Source: Clostridia bacterium (GTDB lineage Bacteria > Bacillota_A > Clostridia > RUG12999). Taken from it: a stretch of 15,902 bases of DNA. The notes beneath the pieces are model-generated. The model was not told where the DNA came from. It was given only the letters and a program-made list of their open reading frames with translations, and searched no databases. Position numbers and translations under genes: made by a program. The stretch's first letter is position 1; each line of letters starts with the position of its first letter. This document shows, piece by piece, positions 6,926 through 14,534 of this stretch. The stretch spans positions 1 through 15,902 of the forward strand of contig JAFYVD010000013.1 of the NCBI GenBank assembly GCA_017558425.1, in the 5' to 3' direction.

Positions 6926-7369
6926 ATGAGTTATATTGACGAATACGGAAAAATACTGAAGTTTAACAGAAGAACGGCAAGAGATACGGCGTTCAAATAC
7001 CTGTTTATCAAGCATATTACAGGCGGAGATATGCAGGAAATTATGGAACCGCTGGAAACCCTGTCCTTCAAAGAAGAGGATATTAAATACATAAAAACCG
7101 CGTCCGAAGGTGTTTTTGAACACCTGGAAGAGATTGACGGTATAATCGAGCAGCACTCTAAAGGCTGGAAAAAAGGCAGAATTTCGTCGGTGTGCATTTC
7201 GGCGCTCCGCCTGGCAATTTACGAAATTCTTTATATTCCCGACATACCGGCGAGCGTTTCCATAAACGAAGCTGTTGAAATTGTAAAAACATATGACGAA
7301 CCCAAAACCGCGGCATTTGCCAACGGAATTCTGGGCAAACTGGAGAAACCCGATGTATCTGGGAATTGA
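6926..7369 (+). CDS. nusB: Transcription antitermination factor NusB
   Basis: NusB pairs with ribosomal protein S10 (NusE) at boxA RNA and supports antitermination, mainly of rRNA operons, in the cytoplasm. The product has 147 residues, normal for the family. The all-helical fold is suggested by RRTARDTAFKYLF near the N-terminus, the RISSVCISALRLAIYEILY helix, and the typical C-terminal block IPASVSINEAVEIVKTY...FANGILGKL. The segment before RRTARD is about 14 residues, longer than the few residues usually found there. The start ATG has AGAAAGG (6911-6917) 8 nt upstream. The gene is preceded by an attenuator-like terminator and overlaps the next gene by 17 nt. Confidence 0.95.
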   Translation: MSYIDEYGKILKFNRRTARDTAFKYLFIKHITGGDMQEIMEPLETLSFKEEDIKYIKTASEGVFEHLEEIDGIIEQHSKGWKKGRISSVCISALRLAIYEILYIPDIPASVSINEAVEIVKTYDEPKTAAFANGILGKLEKPDVSGN

Positions 7370-8243
7370 CACCAGCTGTTACACCACTTCGGTGGCAATT
7401 GTGTCACCGTCGGGCGAAATTGCTGCAGACAGACGGATTTTGCTTTCGGTGGGTGAAGGCAAACGCGGGCTCAGGCAGAGCGAAGCGGTTTTTCAGCACG
7501 TGAAAAATCTGCCCCTTCTGATTGAAGAGGTCAGGGAGTTCCTGCCAAACGTGAAAGGCGTTGCGGTTTCTGCAAAGCCGAGAAACGCCGAGGATTCTTA
7601 TATGCCTGTGTTTGTTGCGGGTCAGAGCTTTGCAAAAGCTGTTGCGGCATCACTGGACGTTCCTCTTATTCTCACCGACCACCAGAGCGGCCATATTATG
7701 GCGGCGTCAAAGTCGGCAGAATTTGAGCCAAATGAGAAGTTTATTGCAATTCACCTATCGGGAGGCACCACCGAGTTTTTGTTGACCGACGGCGAAAAAA
7801 CCGAAATCATCGGCAAAACGCTTGACATTCCCGCAGGTCAGCTTGTTGACCGCACGGGAGTGATGTGCGGAGCATCTTTCCCTTGCGGAAAGGAAATGGA
7901 TGGTGCGAAACTGCCCACGAAAATCAAGCTTCCCGTCAGCGTGAAGGGTTGCGACATTAACTTTTCGGGCGCAGAGATTCAGGCTCAGCGGCTTTTTGAA
8001 TCGGGCGCTCCATGCGGCGAGATTTACACGGCGGTTTTTGAGTGCATCGCACGGTCGCTTGAAAAGGCGGCAAAAAATGCGGGTGACTATCATATTCTGC
8101 CCGTTGGCGGAGTCAGCTCCAACACCCTTGTGCGAAGTCACCTCGAAGATGCATTTGGCGAAAAGGTGCATTTTGCACATCCGAAATATATGACGGACAA
8201 CGCAGTTGGCGTTGCCTGCATATGCAGAGAGATATTACTATGA
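7353..8243 (+). CDS. TsaD/Kae1-like paralogue (peptidase M22-like, glycoprotease family)
   Basis: This 296-residue protein belongs to the ASKHA-fold Kae1/TsaD/YeaZ superfamily. TsaD proper installs the threonylcarbamoyl group on tRNA A37, but this copy is diverged and its substrate is unknown. Retained marks are the metal-ligand pair H110 and H114 (DHQSGH), the phosphate-loop-like SGGTTEF (136-142), NFSG (203-206), GGVSSNTLVR (252-261), and D282 in TDNA, which corresponds to the third metal ligand. The canonical N-terminal TSCDE is TSCYT here, so the Asp-Glu pair is lost. The TLDDAAGEAFDK segment is changed to TLDIPAGQLVDR. At 296 residues it is shorter than TsaD (about 335-340). I chose ATG 7353 (GGAG 7 nt upstream) because MYLGIDTSC is the conserved N-terminus. 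It overlaps nusB by 17 nt and xseA by ATGA. Such proteins are usually labelled 'O-sialoglycoprotein endopeptidase', a name I would not trust. Confidence 0.85.
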   Translation: MYLGIDTSCYTTSVAIVSPSGEIAADRRILLSVGEGKRGLRQSEAVFQHVKNLPLLIEEVREFLPNVKGVAVSAKPRNAEDSYMPVFVAGQSFAKAVAASLDVPLILTDHQSGHIMAASKSAEFEPNEKFIAIHLSGGTTEFLLTDGEKTEIIGKTLDIPAGQLVDRTGVMCGASFPCGKEMDGAKLPTKIKLPVSVKGCDINFSGAEIQAQRLFESGAPCGEIYTAVFECIARSLEKAAKNAGDYHILPVGGVSSNTLVRSHLEDAFGEKVHFAHPKYMTDNAVGVACICREILL

Positions 8244-9436
8244 AAGATACCTTTACAATTACCGAAATAAATGAATATATACGAAATATCATAGAATCGG
8301 ACGGCCTGCTTGAAAGCATCTGGCTCAAAGGCGAGATTTCCAACTTCAAGGCTCACAGTTCGGGGCATATGTATTTCACCCTGAAAGACGAAAATTCGGT
8401 GCTTCGTGCCGTGATGTTCCGCGGAGCGGCGTCGTCCCTGCTTTTCAGACCCGAGGATGGTATGAAGGTGCTTGCACGTTGTTCCATCAGAGTTTATCTG
8501 GCGAGCGGCGGATATCAGGCTTACATCTCCGAAATGAAAGTTGACGGGCTGGGCGATTTGCACGTGGCTTTTGAACAGCTTAAAAACAAGCTTGCGGAAG
8601 AAGGGCTATTTGATGTGGCTCGTAAAAAGCCCATCCCCAAATTCCCGTCACGAATAGGGATTGTAACTTCTCCTACAGGTGCGGCAATCCGCGATATGAT
8701 TAACATTTTAAACCGACGAAGCAAATACCCCGAAATTTTTGTTTACCCTGTTTTGGTGCAGGGTCCCGATGCTCCTCCCCAGATTGCCGAAGGCATAAGA
8801 TATTTTAACGAAACACAAAGTGCCGACGTTATAATTACAGGTCGTGGCGGCGGTTCTATTGAAGATTTGTGGGCATTTAACGACGAGGGCGTAGCTCGCA
8901 CCATTGCAAATTCGCACATTCCCGTAATTTCTGCAGTGGGTCACGAAGTGGACTTCACCATAGCCGATTTTGTTGCCGACCTTCGTGCGGCAACTCCGTC
9001 AGAGGCGGCAGAACGGGTGGTTGCGGACGATATCGAAACCAAAACCCGATTGAAAACGGCTATGGATAAGCTTGAATCGGGGCTTAAAAATATTGTTGCG
9101 GAAAGACGCAGTCAGGTTCAGGCGCTTAATATGGACAGGGTTTTTGCGGGTCTTGAAAAAGGAATTGACGACCGACGGATTAAAACCGACCAACTGACGG
9201 ATGAGCTTATCCGTGCGACAGAGCTTGTGATTGAGCGAAAAGGCCAGCAACTCAAAACAGCTGCGGCAGGACTTGATGCATTAAGTCCGCTGGCGGTGCT
9301 GGGCAGAGGGTACAGCATAGCTTTCGGCAAGGAAGGCAAACCCATAAACTCGGCAAAAGAAGTGAAAATCGGCGATAGTATAACAATAAAACTTGGCGAC
9401 GGTGAAATCGGCGCTCAGGTAACCGAAAAAGCGTAG
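8240..9436 (+). CDS. xseA: Exodeoxyribonuclease VII large subunit
   Basis: XseA is the catalytic large subunit of exonuclease VII, which digests single-stranded DNA from both ends and acts in mismatch and damage repair. At 398 residues it is slightly shorter than the Bacillus and E. coli proteins. An N-terminal OB-fold (about 5-100, with IWLKGEISNFK and HMYFTLKD) is followed by the nuclease domain with FPSRIGIVTSPTGAAIRD and the conserved TGRGGGSIEDLWAFNDE and SAVGHEVDFTIADFVAD blocks. A helical, coiled-coil-prone part and a short C-terminal domain (GRGYSI...KIGDSITIKLGDG) follow. I chose ATG 8240, which shares ATGA with the stop of the upstream gene. An in-frame ATG at 8222 would add six residues and cannot be excluded. 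The ribosome site is weak, which fits translational coupling. Confidence 0.96.
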   Translation: MKDTFTITEINEYIRNIIESDGLLESIWLKGEISNFKAHSSGHMYFTLKDENSVLRAVMFRGAASSLLFRPEDGMKVLARCSIRVYLASGGYQAYISEMKVDGLGDLHVAFEQLKNKLAEEGLFDVARKKPIPKFPSRIGIVTSPTGAAIRDMINILNRRSKYPEIFVYPVLVQGPDAPPQIAEGIRYFNETQSADVIITGRGGGSIEDLWAFNDEGVARTIANSHIPVISAVGHEVDFTIADFVADLRAATPSEAAERVVADDIETKTRLKTAMDKLESGLKNIVAERRSQVQALNMDRVFAGLEKGIDDRRIKTDQLTDELIRATELVIERKGQQLKTAAAGLDALSPLAVLGRGYSIAFGKEGKPINSAKEVKIGDSITIKLGDGEIGAQVTEKA

Positions 9437-9445
9437 GTGAATGGT

Positions 9446-9667
9446 ATGAGTGAAAAGAAAACTTTTGAACAGACAATTTCCGAGCTTGGTGAAATTGTGA
9501 AAAAACTTGAAAACGGAGGCACTCCTCTGAACGAAGCTATGGAGCTTTTTGAAAAGGGTGTTGAATATACAAAAGAATGTAATAAAATGCTTGACGAGGC
9601 AGAGCAGAAAGTGAAAATTCTGCTGAAAAATGCCGACGGAAGCGTTTCGGCAGAGGATATGGAATGA
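9446..9667 (+). CDS. xseB: Exodeoxyribonuclease VII small subunit
   Basis: XseB is the small, helical subunit that binds several copies to XseA. The 73-residue product has the family pattern: TFEQTISELGEIVKKLENGG, then PLNEAMELFEKGVEYTKEC and a helix with LDEAEQKVKIL. ATG 9446 is chosen with AGGTGA (9435-9440) 5 nt upstream; GTG 9437 is in frame but lies within that site. It begins 9 nt after xseA ends, and its stop overlaps the ispA start as ATGA, so the two exonuclease subunits are coupled with each other and with ispA. Confidence 0.95.
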   Translation: MSEKKTFEQTISELGEIVKKLENGGTPLNEAMELFEKGVEYTKECNKMLDEAEQKVKILLKNADGSVSAEDME

Positions 9668-10542
9668 TGGATTTTAAAGAAAAACTGAAAAATTATGCGG
9701 CTGAGGTGGAAAATGCACTGGACAGATATCTCCCCGAAAAAGATAACCTTCAGGGTGACATCTACAAAGCTATGAGATACAGTCTGCTTGGCGGCGGTAA
9801 ACGAATCAGAGGGGTGCTCACCCTTGTTTGCTGTGAGCTTTGCGGCGGCAAAAAGGAAGATGCAATGCCTTTTGCGGCGGCAATCGAAATGGTTCATGCT
9901 TACTCGCTGATTCACGACGACCTGCCCGCAATGGATAACGACGATATGCGTCGAGGCAAACCTTCCAACCACATCGCTTTCGGCGAGGCAATGGCAATTC
10001 TTGCGGGCGACGGACTTTTGGGCGAATCGGTGAACATTGTGCTGAAAAATGCGGAAATTTCGCCAAAAACCTGGAAGGCACTGAGCGTTCTGACAAATGC
10101 ATACGGACCCGAAGGGATTCTTGGCGGTCAGGTGGTGGATATGCAGTCCGAAAATAAACAGATTAGCTATGACCATCTGCTTTATCTCCAGCAGCACAAA
10201 ACAGGTGCACTTATAAAAGCGGCTTGCCTGATGGGTGGCATCCTTGGCGGTGCGGATGAGGAAACTCTCGAAAACCTCGGCAGTTACGCCGAAAAAATCG
10301 GATTGGCGTTCCAGATAAAAGACGATATTCTGGACGTAGAAAGCACCGAAGAAGAATTGGGCAAAAATATCGGCAGCGATAAAGAACAGGGAAAATCCAC
10401 TTTTGTCAGCCTTTTCGGGCTTGATAAAGCCAAGGCAGAGCTTGAGACATTGTCAAACGATGCGGCAAATCTGTTCAGCGGTAACGAAAGTGCGGAGTTC
10501 CTTGGCGAATTGGCAAAATATCTTGCCGCTCGCAAAAACTGA
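9664..10542 (+). CDS. ispA: Farnesyl diphosphate synthase (polyprenyl synthetase family)
   Basis: The enzyme condenses isopentenyl diphosphate with dimethylallyl and geranyl diphosphate to give farnesyl diphosphate, the precursor of undecaprenyl and quinone side chains. The 292-residue product has GGGKRIRGVL (43-52), the first aspartate-rich motif DDLPAMDNDD (85-94) and the second motif IKDDILD (218-224). The insertion PA in the first motif and tyrosine 80, five residues before it, fit bacterial farnesyl-type (C15) synthases, though a geranylgeranyl product cannot be excluded from sequence. Two adjacent start codons exist (9664, 9667); the first gives the ATGA overlap with xseB. In many Clostridia dxs follows ispA, but here a cinA-type gene follows after 14 nt. 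Confidence 0.95.
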   Translation: MMDFKEKLKNYAAEVENALDRYLPEKDNLQGDIYKAMRYSLLGGGKRIRGVLTLVCCELCGGKKEDAMPFAAAIEMVHAYSLIHDDLPAMDNDDMRRGKPSNHIAFGEAMAILAGDGLLGESVNIVLKNAEISPKTWKALSVLTNAYGPEGILGGQVVDMQSENKQISYDHLLYLQQHKTGALIKAACLMGGILGGADEETLENLGSYAEKIGLAFQIKDDILDVESTEEELGKNIGSDKEQGKSTFVSLFGLDKAKAELETLSNDAANLFSGNESAEFLGELAKYLAARKN

Positions 10543-10556
10543 TTGGCGGTGAAGAA

Positions 10557-11024
10557 ATGGGTCTTGCAAAAAAAGTTGTGGAACACCTGGCAAAAAAGGG
10601 ACTTACGGTGGCAACTGCAGAATCCTGCACAGGCGGGATGGTTGCGGCGACAATTATCAGCGTACCGGGCAGTTCGGTTGTGATGGACAGTTCTTATGTG
10701 ACATACAGCAATAAAGCCAAAACAGAAATTCTGGGCGTTCCCGAAGAAGATATAAATTTAAACGGAGCTGTATCCGAAATTGTGGCACGAAAAATGGCAC
10801 AAGGGGCTTGCCGGGTGGCAGACGCCAATGTGGGAGTTGCCGCAACGGGGATTGCAGGTCCGGGCGGCGGAACAATTGACAAGCCAGTGGGGCTTGTGTA
10901 TATAGCGGTTGCAACCGAAAAAAGGGTTATTTGCAAAAAACTCCTTTTGAAAGGCAGCAGAAACCGCGTCAGAAGAAAGACAACCAAAGAAATATTAAAA
11001 CTTATTTTGGAGGAGACAAAGTGA
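10557..11024 (+). CDS. pncC: Nicotinamide-nucleotide amidohydrolase, single-domain CinA/PncC
   Basis: PncC-type CinA domains hydrolyse NMN to nicotinate mononucleotide and ammonia, recycling the NMN released by NAD-dependent DNA ligase. The 155-residue protein consists only of the CinA C-terminal domain: [11 protein letters not shown] (21-31, with the catalytic serine region), the [10 protein letters not shown] segment (46-55), and [21 protein letters not shown] (97-117). The N-terminal MocF/ADP-ribose pyrophosphatase-like domain of full-length CinA (about 410 residues), usual beside recA in Firmicutes, is missing. GGTGA lies before ATG 10557. Its stop codon overlaps the GTG start of recA, so the classic cinA-recA pairing is kept despite the shorter protein. 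Confidence 0.93.
   Translation: MGLAKKVVEHLAKKGLTVATAESCTGGMVAATIISVPGSSVVMDSSYVTYSNKAKTEILGVPEEDINLNGAVSEIVARKMAQGACRVADANVGVAATGIAGPGGGTIDKPVGLVYIAVATEKRVICKKLLLKGSRNRVRRKTTKEILKLILEETK
10876..10904 (+). promoter_or_regulatory. Candidate internal promoter ahead of recA
   Basis: A perfect -35 TTGACA (10876-10881) and a moderate -10 TATATA (10899-10904) are spaced by 17 nt, 117 nt before the recA start and inside the cinA/pncC reading frame. The bases encode the strongly conserved CinA segment around [10 protein letters not shown], so the match may be coincidence. No LexA-type box (GAAC-N4-GTTC) is seen between here and recA. Confidence 0.35.
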
Positions 11025-12076
11025 AAGAATCAAAACAGCTTAACAACATAGTAAACGACAGAGAGCGTCAGGAAGCTCTCCAGCAAATGTTCCTGCAGAT
11101 GGAGAAAAAGTTCGGTAAAGGTACCGTTATGAGAATGGGCGACAAAGAAGTGCTTCACGCCGATGTTGTGTCCACAGGCTCAATCGGTATTGACTCCGCT
11201 CTCGGAATAGGCGGTATTCCCCGCGGCAGAATCACCGAAATTTACGGACCTGAATCATCAGGTAAAACCACAATTGCACTTCATATTATTGCCGAAGCTC
11301 AAAAACTCGGCGGCGAAGTTGCGTTTGTGGATGCAGAACACGCTCTTGACCCCGAATACGCAAGAAATCTTGGTGTTGACGTTGAAAAAATGATAGTTTC
11401 TCAGCCCGATAACGGCGAGCAGGCTCTGGAAATCACAGAAATGCTCACCAGGAGCGGTGCAATTGACGTAATTGTTATTGACTCGGTTGCGGCACTTGTT
11501 CCCAAAACAGAAATTGAAGGTGAAATGGGCGATTCTTTTGTGGGTCTGCAGGCTCGTCTTATGTCTCAGGCGCTCAGAAAGCTGACAGGTATTGTTAACA
11601 AATCCAACACCATTGTTATCTTTATCAACCAGCTTCGTGAAAAAATCGGCGTAATGTTCGGCAACCCCGAAACCACAACAGGCGGTCGTGCGCTGAAATT
11701 CTATTCTTCGGTACGAATTGAAATTCGTCGCGGCGAAGCTATTAAAAACGGCACAGACATTGTTGGTAACAGAACAAAAGCTAAAATTGTTAAAAATAAA
11801 ATGGCACCTCCCTTCAAAGATGCCGAATTTGACATTATGTACGGTCAGGGTATCTCTAAAGCGGGTGAAATTGTTGACATCGGCGTTGCCGAAGGTATTA
11901 TTCAGAAAAGCGGTGCATGGTTCTCTTATAAAGATGCAAGAATTGCTCAGGGCAGAGACAACTGCAAAAAATTCCTGCTGGACAACCCCGAAGTTATGGA
12001 CGAAATTGAGCTTATCATCAGAACAAACCGCGGTCTTTTAGATAACGACGATATCGAAGCGGAAACTGAAGAATAA
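11021..12076 (+). CDS. recA: Recombinase RecA
   Basis: RecA forms filaments on single-stranded DNA, drives strand exchange and triggers LexA self-cleavage. The 351-residue product is of normal length. It has an N-terminal oligomerisation helix, the Walker A site GPESSGKTT (76-84, K82), the Walker B strand [13 protein letters not shown], the DNA-binding loops ([22 protein letters not shown], and [18 protein letters not shown]), and an acidic C-terminus. I chose GTG 11021, with GGAGGAG (11009-11015) 5 nt before it. The next methionine is residue 28, too far in, and longer upstream starts would read through the cinA gene. The start overlaps the cinA stop as GTGA. No intergenic space for a separate promoter or SOS operator exists, but a candidate promoter lies within cinA. 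Confidence 0.99.
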   Translation: MKESKQLNNIVNDRERQEALQQMFLQMEKKFGKGTVMRMGDKEVLHADVVSTGSIGIDSALGIGGIPRGRITEIYGPESSGKTTIALHIIAEAQKLGGEVAFVDAEHALDPEYARNLGVDVEKMIVSQPDNGEQALEITEMLTRSGAIDVIVIDSVAALVPKTEIEGEMGDSFVGLQARLMSQALRKLTGIVNKSNTIVIFINQLREKIGVMFGNPETTTGGRALKFYSSVRIEIRRGEAIKNGTDIVGNRTKAKIVKNKMAPPFKDAEFDIMYGQGISKAGEIVDIGVAEGIIQKSGAWFSYKDARIAQGRDNCKKFLLDNPEVMDEIELIIRTNRGLLDNDDIEAETEE

Positions 12077-12678
12077 TGAAGCTTGAAAAACTGAAGTTCC
12101 GTTCGGGAAACCTGTTTTCCGTCAAGTTGGAGGGTTGCCCTCCCATGATTTTGGACGACGTGACCGTTTATCGGCTTGGTCTTTCGGAAAATATGGAGGT
12201 TGACGAGGAACTTTTTGAAAAAATTTCCACCCTTTCCGCTCAGGAAGGGGCAAAGCAGGCGGCGGGCAGAATGCTTGCCGCAGGCAGAAAAACAGAGTCG
12301 GAAATTCGTCAGAAGCTCAGGCAGAAGGGGTTTGACGACGAAAGTATCCGCTCTGCGGCAGAGCTCTTTAAAAAAGGCGGAATCTTAAATGACAGCGACT
12401 ATGCAGAGGCTTACATAAAAGATGCCGTTCATTTGAAAAAATACAGCGTCCGTATGATAAAACAAAAGCTTTATCAGAAAGGTGTCGACCGTGAGACGGT
12501 GGAAGAATTGACGGCGGAGCTGGACGATTTTGCTCAGCTTTTCGCCCTTGCTGAATCGGAAATGAGAAAAAATCCCGACGAAAACGACCTTTTAAAGTTT
12601 AAACGCAGGTTGTTTAATAAAGGGTTTAATCTGTCGGATATAAACAAAGTGCTTGGAGAGTTTGAAAATGAAACTTAA
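12076..12678 (+). CDS. recX: Regulatory protein RecX
   Basis: RecX binds RecA filaments and modulates RecA activity in recombination and SOS induction. The 200-residue protein shows an N-terminal segment (FSVKLEGCPPMILDDVTVYRLGL) and the helical RecX repeats: AAGRMLAAGRKTESEIRQKL, then the LFKKGGILNDSDYAEAYI block, KYSVRMIKQKLYQKGV, and a C-terminal repeat ending KFKRRLFNKGFNLSDINKVL. It starts within the recA stop codon (TAATG) with only a weak ribosome site, so it is probably translated by coupling. This keeps it well below RecA, as known for other recA-recX operons. Its end overlaps rimO by 11 nt. Confidence 0.94.
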   Translation: MKLEKLKFRSGNLFSVKLEGCPPMILDDVTVYRLGLSENMEVDEELFEKISTLSAQEGAKQAAGRMLAAGRKTESEIRQKLRQKGFDDESIRSAAELFKKGGILNDSDYAEAYIKDAVHLKKYSVRMIKQKLYQKGVDRETVEELTAELDDFAQLFALAESEMRKNPDENDLLKFKRRLFNKGFNLSDINKVLGEFENET

Positions 12679-13984
12679 AATCGGATTTGTGTCGCTGGGT
12701 TGCCCCAAAAACCTCACCGACACAGAAACTATGATAGGAATTCTTGCCGGCGAAAACGAAATTGTGGCAAATCCCGAGGATGCGGATATAATTATCATCA
12801 ACACCTGCGGATTTATTGACGATGCAAAGCAGGAGTCCATTGACACCATAATCGAAATGGGCAAATACAAGGAAATGGGCTGTCTGCGTAAGCTTATTGT
12901 TACAGGCTGTCTTGCACAGCGATATGCAGACGAGATTGAAGAGCAGCTTCCTGAAGTGGATGCAATTGTGGGTACGGCAGGATATAACGATATAAAAGAT
13001 GTGGTTCAGCAGGTGTGCGAAGACATGCAGGTGCGTCATCTGCCCAACATCAACCGTGAAATAAAGGTGACGGCGGACAGAGTGCTTGCCACTCCTCCGT
13101 ATTCGGCATATCTGAAAATTGCCGACGGGTGCGACAACAAATGTACCTACTGCATCATCCCGTCGCTCCGTGGGAAATATCGTTCAAGACCTATGGAAGA
13201 TATTGTCCACGAAGCGGAAAAACTTGCCGAAAAAGGTGTGACAGAGTTGATTTTGATTGCTCAGGACACTTCCAATTACGGCGTTGATTTATATGACGGG
13301 CAGAAACTGCATATTCTTATAGAGAAGCTGTCGGAAATTGAAAAAATAAAGTGGATAAGGGTTCATTACTGTTATCCCGAATATATTTATCCCGAACTTA
13401 TTGACGTGATGGCAACCAATGAGAAGGTATGCAAATATTTCGACATTCCCATTCAGCACGCATCCGATGCGGTTTTGAAAAGAATGGGCAGACGAACCAC
13501 GAGAAAAGCCTGTGAAACTCTTGTTGAAACGCTGAGAGAAAAAGTTCCGGGAATTGTGCTGAGAAGCACATTTATCACGGGATTCCCGGGCGAAACCGAG
13601 CAGGATTTTGCCGAGCTTGGTGATTTTATAGAAAAAATGAAATTTGACAGAGTGGGCGTTTTCGCTTATTCTGCCGAAGAAGGCACTGCTGCGGCAAAAC
13701 TTCCCGACCAGATTGACGATGAAACAAAAAATAACCGCAGAAACGAGCTTATGATGCGTCAGCAGAAAATTTCCTATCATTGCAATCAGCAGAAAATAGG
13801 TTCTGTGGTTGAAGTTTTAACAGAAGAAATGATGGGTGGCAAATATGTGGGAAGAACCATGGGCGATTCGCCTGAGATTGACGGCGCCGTTATTTTTGAA
13901 GGCGGGGAAATCAAGGCGGGCGAATATGTGAAGGTGAAAATCACAGATGCCGACCAATACGACCTGAAAGGAGAACAGATATGA
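12668..13984 (+). CDS. rimO: Ribosomal protein S12 methylthiotransferase RimO
   Basis: RimO is a radical-SAM enzyme that adds a methylthio group to the conserved aspartate of ribosomal protein S12. The 438-residue product has the UPF0004 domain with three cluster cysteines C12 (SLGCPKN), C47 (NTCGF) and C81 (VTGC). It also has the radical-SAM motif CDNKCTYC (C155, C159, C162) and a C-terminal TRAM domain (from about residue 375). SLGCPKNLTDTE and DGCDNKCTYCIIPSLRG match RimO better than the tRNA enzyme MiaB. ATG 12668 has GGAGAG (12655-12660) 7 nt upstream; the in-frame TTG at 12653 lies inside that site. Its stop overlaps pgsA as ATGA. Confidence 0.97.
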   Translation: MKLKIGFVSLGCPKNLTDTETMIGILAGENEIVANPEDADIIIINTCGFIDDAKQESIDTIIEMGKYKEMGCLRKLIVTGCLAQRYADEIEEQLPEVDAIVGTAGYNDIKDVVQQVCEDMQVRHLPNINREIKVTADRVLATPPYSAYLKIADGCDNKCTYCIIPSLRGKYRSRPMEDIVHEAEKLAEKGVTELILIAQDTSNYGVDLYDGQKLHILIEKLSEIEKIKWIRVHYCYPEYIYPELIDVMATNEKVCKYFDIPIQHASDAVLKRMGRRTTRKACETLVETLREKVPGIVLRSTFITGFPGETEQDFAELGDFIEKMKFDRVGVFAYSAEEGTAAAKLPDQIDDETKNNRRNELMMRQQKISYHCNQQKIGSVVEVLTEEMMGGKYVGRTMGDSPEIDGAVIFEGGEIKAGEYVKVKITDADQYDLKGEQI

Positions 13985-14529
13985 ATTTACCAAACAAATT
14001 AACTGTACTTCGAGTAATTTTAATCCCCTTTTTCATTGCTTGTGCATTTATTCCGGGCAAAACTTTCGAGTGTCTGGCACTCCTGATTTTCTGGGTTGCG
14101 TCTTTCACCGATTTTCTTGACGGAAATATCGCAAGAAAACGCGGAATTGTGACCAATTTCGGCAAATTTATGGACCCGCTGGCAGATAAACTTCTGGTTA
14201 CGGCGGCAATTTCGGTTCTCGCTGTTGAAAGAACCAACTATATCTGGGTGCTGTTTATCATCACCCTGCGTGAATATATCGTTGCAGGCGTTAGAATGGT
14301 TGCTGCCGAGGGCGGTAACGTTATCGCCGCAAGTATGTGGGGCAAGGTGAAAACCGTTGTTCAGATGGTGGTTGTCAGCATTGGGCTCTTCCCGTTTGAA
14401 ATCGGTCAGCATTTTGCTTTCGGCGGTGTGACAGTGCTTGACATTTTAATGTGGCTCACCGCACTTTTAACCGTAATTTCAGGCTGGGATTATCTCGGCA
14501 AAAATTTAAAATTATTTAAGGACATTTAA
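13981..14529 (+). CDS. pgsA: CDP-diacylglycerol-glycerol-3-phosphate 3-phosphatidyltransferase
   Basis: PgsA makes phosphatidylglycerol phosphate from CDP-diacylglycerol and glycerol 3-phosphate, the committed step to phosphatidylglycerol, in the cytoplasmic membrane. The 182-residue protein has the full CDP-alcohol phosphotransferase signature: D44, D47-G48, A51-R52, G61, D65 and D69. Hydrophobic segments lie near 9-24, 31-42, 72-82, 88-103, about 118-132 and 150-170. MNLPNKLTVLRVILIPFF is the typical PgsA N-terminus. AAAGGAG (13967-13973) is 7 nt upstream. The rimO-pgsA order is usual in Clostridia. Confidence 0.97.
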   Translation: MNLPNKLTVLRVILIPFFIACAFIPGKTFECLALLIFWVASFTDFLDGNIARKRGIVTNFGKFMDPLADKLLVTAAISVLAVERTNYIWVLFIITLREYIVAGVRMVAAEGGNVIAASMWGKVKTVVQMVVVSIGLFPFEIGQHFAFGGVTVLDILMWLTALLTVISGWDYLGKNLKLFKDI

Positions 14530-14534
14530 TCATT

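Noticed and set aside
7109..7124. Inverted repeat GGTGTT-TTTG-AACACC resembling a repressor site.
   Set aside because: It is in the middle of the nusB reading frame, away from any promoter, and does not match the GAAC-N4-GTTC LexA pattern.
8166..8178. Small inverted repeat GTGCA-TTT-TGCAC.
   Set aside because: It is a 5-bp stem within codons of the TsaD-like gene with no flanking regulatory context.
8216..8227. 12-bp palindrome CTGCATATGCAG just before the xseA start, considered as an operator.
   Set aside because: It lies inside coding sequence within an overlapping gene pair with no promoter nearby, and a 12-bp palindrome is not improbable by chance in 16 kb.
9415..10197. A 260-codon minus-strand frame opposite xseB and ispA.
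   Set aside because: It runs antisense through two well-identified genes and shows no domain, ribosome site or promoter of its own.
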